This document shows positions 60,911 to 64,000 of a stretch of DNA of 64,000 nt, piece after piece. The notes below the pieces were generated by a model. That model had not been told where the DNA came from, made no database searches, and saw only the letters and a program-made list of their open reading frames with translations. The DNA is from CAYREE01 sp964423225. Lineage in GTDB: Archaea > Altiarchaeota > Altiarchaeia > IMC4 > SCGC-AAA252-I15. The stretch spans positions 12,067 to 76,066 of the forward strand of contig CAYREE010000002.1 in the NCBI GenBank assembly GCA_964423225.1, written 5' to 3'. The stretch's first letter is position 1. Each line of letters starts with the position of its first letter. Made by a program: the position numbers and the translations under genes.

Positions 60911-61513
60911 CTACTCTGTGATGCATCCTGACCCGCCTATTGTGAATGATCTTCCAGTAATCCGCACGGTCTTTGTTTTCACTTCGTTGGTTGGTTCTCC
61001 TGTTCTACTTGGTTCTTTTCCTGGTACTACTCCTATTGGATTTTCTTTTATCTTGACTTTTTTTACGACGTATCCGTTAGGGTAGTATTCTTTCAAGTAT
61101 TCTTCTGGCTTCTTCATTGTGCAGTAGGAGTTTTCCAGTGGTTCTATACCGCATTCTCGGATTCCTTCCACCATCTTCAAGTCTGCTGGGGCTGCGTTAT
61201 TGAATGCATTTATTATATGGTAGGCGTGTATCCCGTCCTTGGAGTAGACGAAGGCGTCTGATGTGGGTGAGAATAATATGATTTTCTCTCCACTGTCTAC
61301 TACGGCGTATGGATCCCTTCCTATTAATTCTTCGAGTGTAACCATTGGATCGGTTTTTATCACTCCACGTGGCTGTGGGTAAGTGTCTTGGTAATCTGGT
61401 TCAGTTTGTGCTGATCCAGGCATCCTTATGTATCCTGTTACTACACCCAGGATTAGGATAATGATTATGCCTAATATCATCCATTTCCCGTCTTCTTCTA
61501 TATCCAGGTCCAT
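60911..61513 (-). CDS. Membrane-anchored protein of the filament locus
   Basis: A 200-residue protein with a short acidic N-terminus, one membrane segment (WMILGIIIILILGVVTGYI) and an extracytoplasmic part (about 165 residues) with three Cys. The orientation is predicted as N-in/C-out. The family is not recognised. It ends directly before the pilin-like set and begins 0 bp after the secreted protein at 61514, so it is in the same transcription unit. Confidence 0.65.
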   Translation of the reverse strand: MDLDIEEDGKWMILGIIIILILGVVTGYIRMPGSAQTEPDYQDTYPQPRGVIKTDPMVTLEELIGRDPYAVVDSGEKIILFSPTSDAFVYSKDGIHAYHIINAFNNAAPADLKMVEGIRECGIEPLENSYCTMKKPEEYLKEYYPNGYVVKKVKIKENPIGVVPGKEPSRTGEPTNEVKTKTVRITGRSFTIGGSGCITE

Positions 61514-62422
61514 TTAATTGTATCTTACCCTCACTTGTATGTCTGTCATCGTCCATTGGTCTGATGATATCCCTGTTTCATCGCAGTCCGTGGTTTCAAG
61601 CGATACTTTCAAGTTGTGTGCGCCTGGATTCAGCTTATTGCCTGAACTTGTTATCGGGACGATGATGGGGTTGCCTGTATTGGTTGTCTCATCCATTATA
61701 AGCTCGTTGTCCCACCAGATGCAGTGGTGTTCTCCGTCAATCCAGTCATTGGGATTGAAGTGGAGTTCTCCTAGGAATGGTGTTCCAGTATATGTTAAGT
61801 CTACTTGGACGGTCTTCGGATTCTCAAAACATGTTCCCGATCCACCTAATTCAAGCTCAAGGTATGGTTCGCAAGTACCTGTTCCACATGGATTTGCACA
61901 GGTTCCACCCATTCCATAATACTCGGTCCAGGGATTTAGAGCGCTATTCAGGTCTTGTCCTGTCCAGGACGCGTAGAAGCTGCCGGTGGTTGGTACTTGA
62001 TTAGGATCTGTTATGTCTATGCACTGCCATACATCTATGCTGTTGCTGGTCCGGGTTGCCTCTCCTATCTGCCCTCCAGGAAAGCTTGATACGCCTGCCC
62101 ATCCGCAGGTTAGGCTTGATTCTTTATATATCCTGGATGTATGACTTGCTCCAAATGAGTCGACGTTTTGTATTCGTCCGCATATTTTTGCCGAGGCTAT
62201 ATTGTTTCCTGTGATAGTTGACATGTCAAAGCTCATTACTCCACGGTAGTCGCCTTCATTTGTATTGTAGTCTATCATAGCATAGTAACTGGTTCCGGGA
62301 CAGTCGAAGCCTGCTGCACGGTCATAGTTGACACTGGATGCGCAGATGTATTCTGTTGCCGTGGTTGTCTGTGATAGTAGAAGTGTTGTAATCATCAGCC
62401 CTAAGATATTGACTTTCCTCAT
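61514..62422 (-). CDS. Secreted protein with N-terminal DNRLRE-type fold and C-terminal new Cys domain
   Basis: A 302-residue secreted protein with a signal peptide (KVNILGLMITTLLLSQ). The N-terminal half (YRGVMSFDMSTITGNNIASA, then SWTGQDLNSALNPW) resembles DNRLRE/disaggregatase-type beta-jellyroll surface domains. The last 120 residues share a domain with the whole of the next gene upstream (LTYTGTPFLGELHF, NPGAHNLKVSL, DQWTMTDIQVRVRY). The frame is open 17 codons upstream but overlaps that gene; ATG 62422 sits directly before the signal peptide. Confidence 0.7.
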   Translation of the reverse strand: MRKVNILGLMITTLLLSQTTTATEYICASSVNYDRAAGFDCPGTSYYAMIDYNTNEGDYRGVMSFDMSTITGNNIASAKICGRIQNVDSFGASHTSRIYKESSLTCGWAGVSSFPGGQIGEATRTSNSIDVWQCIDITDPNQVPTTGSFYASWTGQDLNSALNPWTEYYGMGGTCANPCGTGTCEPYLELELGGSGTCFENPKTVQVDLTYTGTPFLGELHFNPNDWIDGEHHCIWWDNELIMDETTNTGNPIIVPITSSGNKLNPGAHNLKVSLETTDCDETGISSDQWTMTDIQVRVRYN

Positions 62423-62427
62423 TTTTT

Positions 62428-62874
62428 TTAATCCTCGTATTTTAATTCGATTATCATATTCTTCATCGTCCATGATTGACTTGATGGTGTGAATCCGTAT
62501 CTCTCACATGAGTCTTTTTTATCTAGGCTGAATTTTTCCTTGGATATATAGATTTTAATCTCATGTAATCCTGGTTTCATTATTTCTACAAAATTCGGAT
62601 GCGTCAAATCCATCTTGATACCACTACTTCCTGGAAATGGATCTGTAGAATCATAGGTGCCGATTATATGACCGTCTATCTCGAAACAGTATTTGTGTGG
62701 TTCTTCCCCGGTCCAGGTTTCTTCACCACTGAATTTTAATAAGCCTTCTACTGGTATTCCCGTATATGATAATTCGTATGATAACTTCAATGGATTATTA
62801 CATGTGGATTGAGCCATTGCTATATGAATGATCGACGTGATGACAACTAGCAAGATCATAAACCTTTTTTTCAT
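62428..62874 (-). CDS. Small secreted protein of the new Cys domain
   Basis: A 148-residue secreted protein with a clear signal peptide (MILLVVITSIIHIAMAQ). The mature part is the same domain that ends 61514-62422: a Cys near the start, LSYTGIPVEGLLKFSG, then GEEPHKYCFEIDG, KPGLHEIKIYIS, DSCERYGF and SQSWTMKNMIIELKY. The family is not recognised. It lies between the large surface protein and its paralogue. Confidence 0.72.
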   Translation of the reverse strand: MKKRFMILLVVITSIIHIAMAQSTCNNPLKLSYELSYTGIPVEGLLKFSGEETWTGEEPHKYCFEIDGHIIGTYDSTDPFPGSSGIKMDLTHPNFVEIMKPGLHEIKIYISKEKFSLDKKDSCERYGFTPSSQSWTMKNMIIELKYED

Positions 62875-62932
62875 GATTGTTAAGTATTTCCCCCTTATTT
62901 TATATATCTTGGTCTTGATTGGAGATGTATTG

Positions 62933-64000
62933 TTATGTTCTTATTATCCTGAATTCTCTTAGGTTACATTGCATGGTAGCTAATATCGTGCAGTCATCGT
63001 AGAATATTCTTATGTATCTCGCCTTTTTTTCTGGGAATGACCTGCTGAAATAAAAGTCGTTTACCTTCCATCTGTATAACGCGGTTTCCCAGTTTTGTCC
63101 ATCTAGGGATGTGTATACTGATATCCTCTGTCCGGTTGATGAGAATTCCAGGTCTATTTCATTCACGCATCCTATTCGCCCGTCGGAGAATAGTTCAACC
63201 GTCACGTTTTTATGGTTTCCTGTGCGTCGTCCCCACCATGTAGCGCCAGCACCACCACCAACTACTCCATCGTTTACATAACTACATCCACCGGCATTAT
63301 ATGAGTCTGAGCAATCTGGGTTGTATACTGTTGCCAGTTGGAATGTTCCACTACATGGATCTAGCGTGGTTGTCGTTGTGGTCGAGGTTGTCGTTGTAGT
63401 GACGCATCTTCCACTAACACATTTCGGGTGTGATGCCGTGCAGTCGAAGCCATCTCTTTCTTTGCTTGTACCAGTACAAGTGTATTCAACGATTCTATTT
63501 GAGTTCTGACAGTAGTCATATTCATCATATGTTGTGCCTGATTCTATCCCAGATACATGCCCTCTAGACAGTAAATTATTCCCGTCTGAGTCCGTGCATG
63601 AATCGGGTAGAGTAGTCGTTGTTGTAGTTGTTGTCGTATCAAGTGATATGATTTCGACTTCAAGTGATCTTGGAGTAGTGAAGATGTCGCTCCAGTAGTT
63701 TTTGCTGTTTGCGGCTAGGCGGGCTTTGTAGTTGTCTGTTTCGATGGGTGCTAGTGTGCATCGTCCTTGGTTGTTGGTGTTGCAGCTGTGTCCGCCGTCT
63801 GTGCCGTCTGAGTAGTATAGGCGTATGTTGCGGTTGGTGTGGGGGTTGCCTGCTGGGTCGTGTGCGTAGACTGGAGTGGTTTGGTAGCTTATGATTTCTA
63901 CTTCGTTAGTATGTGGTGTGGTGAAGATGTTGCTGAAGTAGCTTCTGCTGTTTGCGGCTAGGCGGGCTTTGTAGTTGTCTGTTTCGATGGGTGCTAGTGT
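62933..64000 (-). CDS. Large surface protein, C-terminal part: tandem repeats, Thr linkers, discoidin-like end
   Basis: The frame is open from the window edge to the stop at 62933, 355 codons; no ATG/GTG/TTG occurs in it until deep in the C-terminal domain, so it is clearly an internal segment of a longer gene. From the edge: an 81-residue repeat whose core TLAPIETDNYKARLAANS is seen twice, a Thr-rich linker, a Cys-containing segment (CTGTSKERDGFDCTAS), another Thr linker, then a C-terminal discoidin/F5-8-like domain (ISVYTSLDGQNWETALYRW, ARYIRIFYDDC). It would be an adhesin-like surface protein; its N-terminus lies outside the window. Confidence 0.75.
   Translation of the reverse strand, partial: TLAPIETDNYKARLAANSRSYFSNIFTTPHTNEVEIISYQTTPVYAHDPAGNPHTNRNIRLYYSDGTDGGHSCNTNNQGRCTLAPIETDNYKARLAANSKNYWSDIFTTPRSLEVEIISLDTTTTTTTTTLPDSCTDSDGNNLLSRGHVSGIESGTTYDEYDYCQNSNRIVEYTCTGTSKERDGFDCTASHPKCVSGRCVTTTTTSTTTTTTLDPCSGTFQLATVYNPDCSDSYNAGGCSYVNDGVVGGGAGATWWGRRTGNHKNVTVELFSDGRIGCVNEIDLEFSSTGQRISVYTSLDGQNWETALYRWKVNDFYFSRSFPEKKARYIRIFYDDCTILATMQCNLREFRIIRT
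63704..64000 (-). repeat. 243 bp tandem coding repeat (81-residue unit), at least 54 bp exact between copies
   Basis: The segment 63704-63757 recurs exactly at 63947-64000, a period of 243 bp (81 codons), and the array runs past the window edge. Codon use is unlike its neighbours, with many C-ending codons (AAC, GCC, CGC, CAC). Confidence 0.85.

Noticed and set aside
61514..62473. Start of the secreted protein at 62473
   Set aside because: ATG 62422 sits directly before a good signal peptide; the longer version overlaps the upstream gene and hides the signal.
1..64000. tRNA, rRNA, CRISPR array, insertion sequences with terminal repeats
   Set aside because: None could be recognised by eye in either strand; there were no cloverleaf with a GTTC-type arm between genes, no regular direct repeats with spacers, and no transposase apart from the intein endonuclease.

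Overview
The window is archaeal chromosomal DNA. The evidence is archaea-specific genes: the Hel308 repair helicase, the replication factor C large subunit, archaeosine tRNA-guanine transglycosylase with a PUA end, an MptE-type pterin pyrophosphokinase, an inositol-1-phosphate synthase paired with an archaetidylinositol-phosphate-synthase-type enzyme, COG1340 coiled-coil protein, class III (QxSxEY-type) pilins, and TATA boxes about 25 bp upstream of often leaderless starts. Strong Shine-Dalgarno sequences also occur (pilins, the 40-aa protein at 21459, CBS protein at 36398). The lineage cannot be fixed from sequence reading alone; a euryarchaeal or DPANN/Altiarchaeota-like organism is plausible. 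No rRNA, tRNA or CRISPR array was found.

Layout. 1-3.5 kb: Hel308 helicase (its C-terminal end lies outside the window), interrupted by a 512-aa intein with a LAGLIDADG endonuclease. 3.5-11.7 kb: a TPR protein, two CPA2 Na+/H+ antiporters, a cysteine-rich lipoprotein, a nitroreductase and three tandem membrane-anchored arylsulfotransferase-like propellers. 11.8-28 kb: mostly housekeeping genes: phosphoglycerate kinase, a PMT-type glycosyltransferase, PadR regulator, inositol lipid pair, coiled-coil pair, RFC-L, HD hydrolase, RNA cyclase, thymidylate kinase, methionine aminopeptidase, class II HMG-CoA reductase, then a LarE/YkgJ/PurM-like group that may handle sulfur or a cofactor. 27.9-34.4 kb: an unrecognised 1817-aa cytoplasmic protein followed by a 362-aa protein that lacks an ATG/GTG start and may be joined to it by a +1 frameshift at CTC TGA. 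34.5-50.9 kb: TgtA, CBS proteins and SerRS, a surface propeller, a KaiC-like ATPase with a membrane partner, MptE, KsgA, PdxS-CBS-PdxT, an alkylguanine transferase, a TIM-barrel enzyme and a TGS GTPase.

51.2-64 kb is one long minus-strand gene set for a surface filament of the archaeal type IV/Tad-like kind. In transcription order it has a repeat-rich surface protein, two secreted proteins sharing a new domain, a membrane-anchored protein, four pilin-like subunits, a ParA-type ATPase fused to a winged helix, a 68-aa protein, a secretion ATPase with a long acidic tail carrying three copies of an MSPTMKAM-type motif, two TadB/TadC-like membrane proteins, and two near-identical major pilins, each with its own terminator. 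Thr-rich stalks in several exported proteins, together with the PMT-type glycosyltransferase, suggest a glycosylated cell surface.

The strongest candidates for undescribed biology are the 1817/362-aa pair with its possible recoding site, the filament locus (ParA-wHTH, tail motif, new shared domain), the complex Hel308 intein and the LarE/YkgJ/PurM group.
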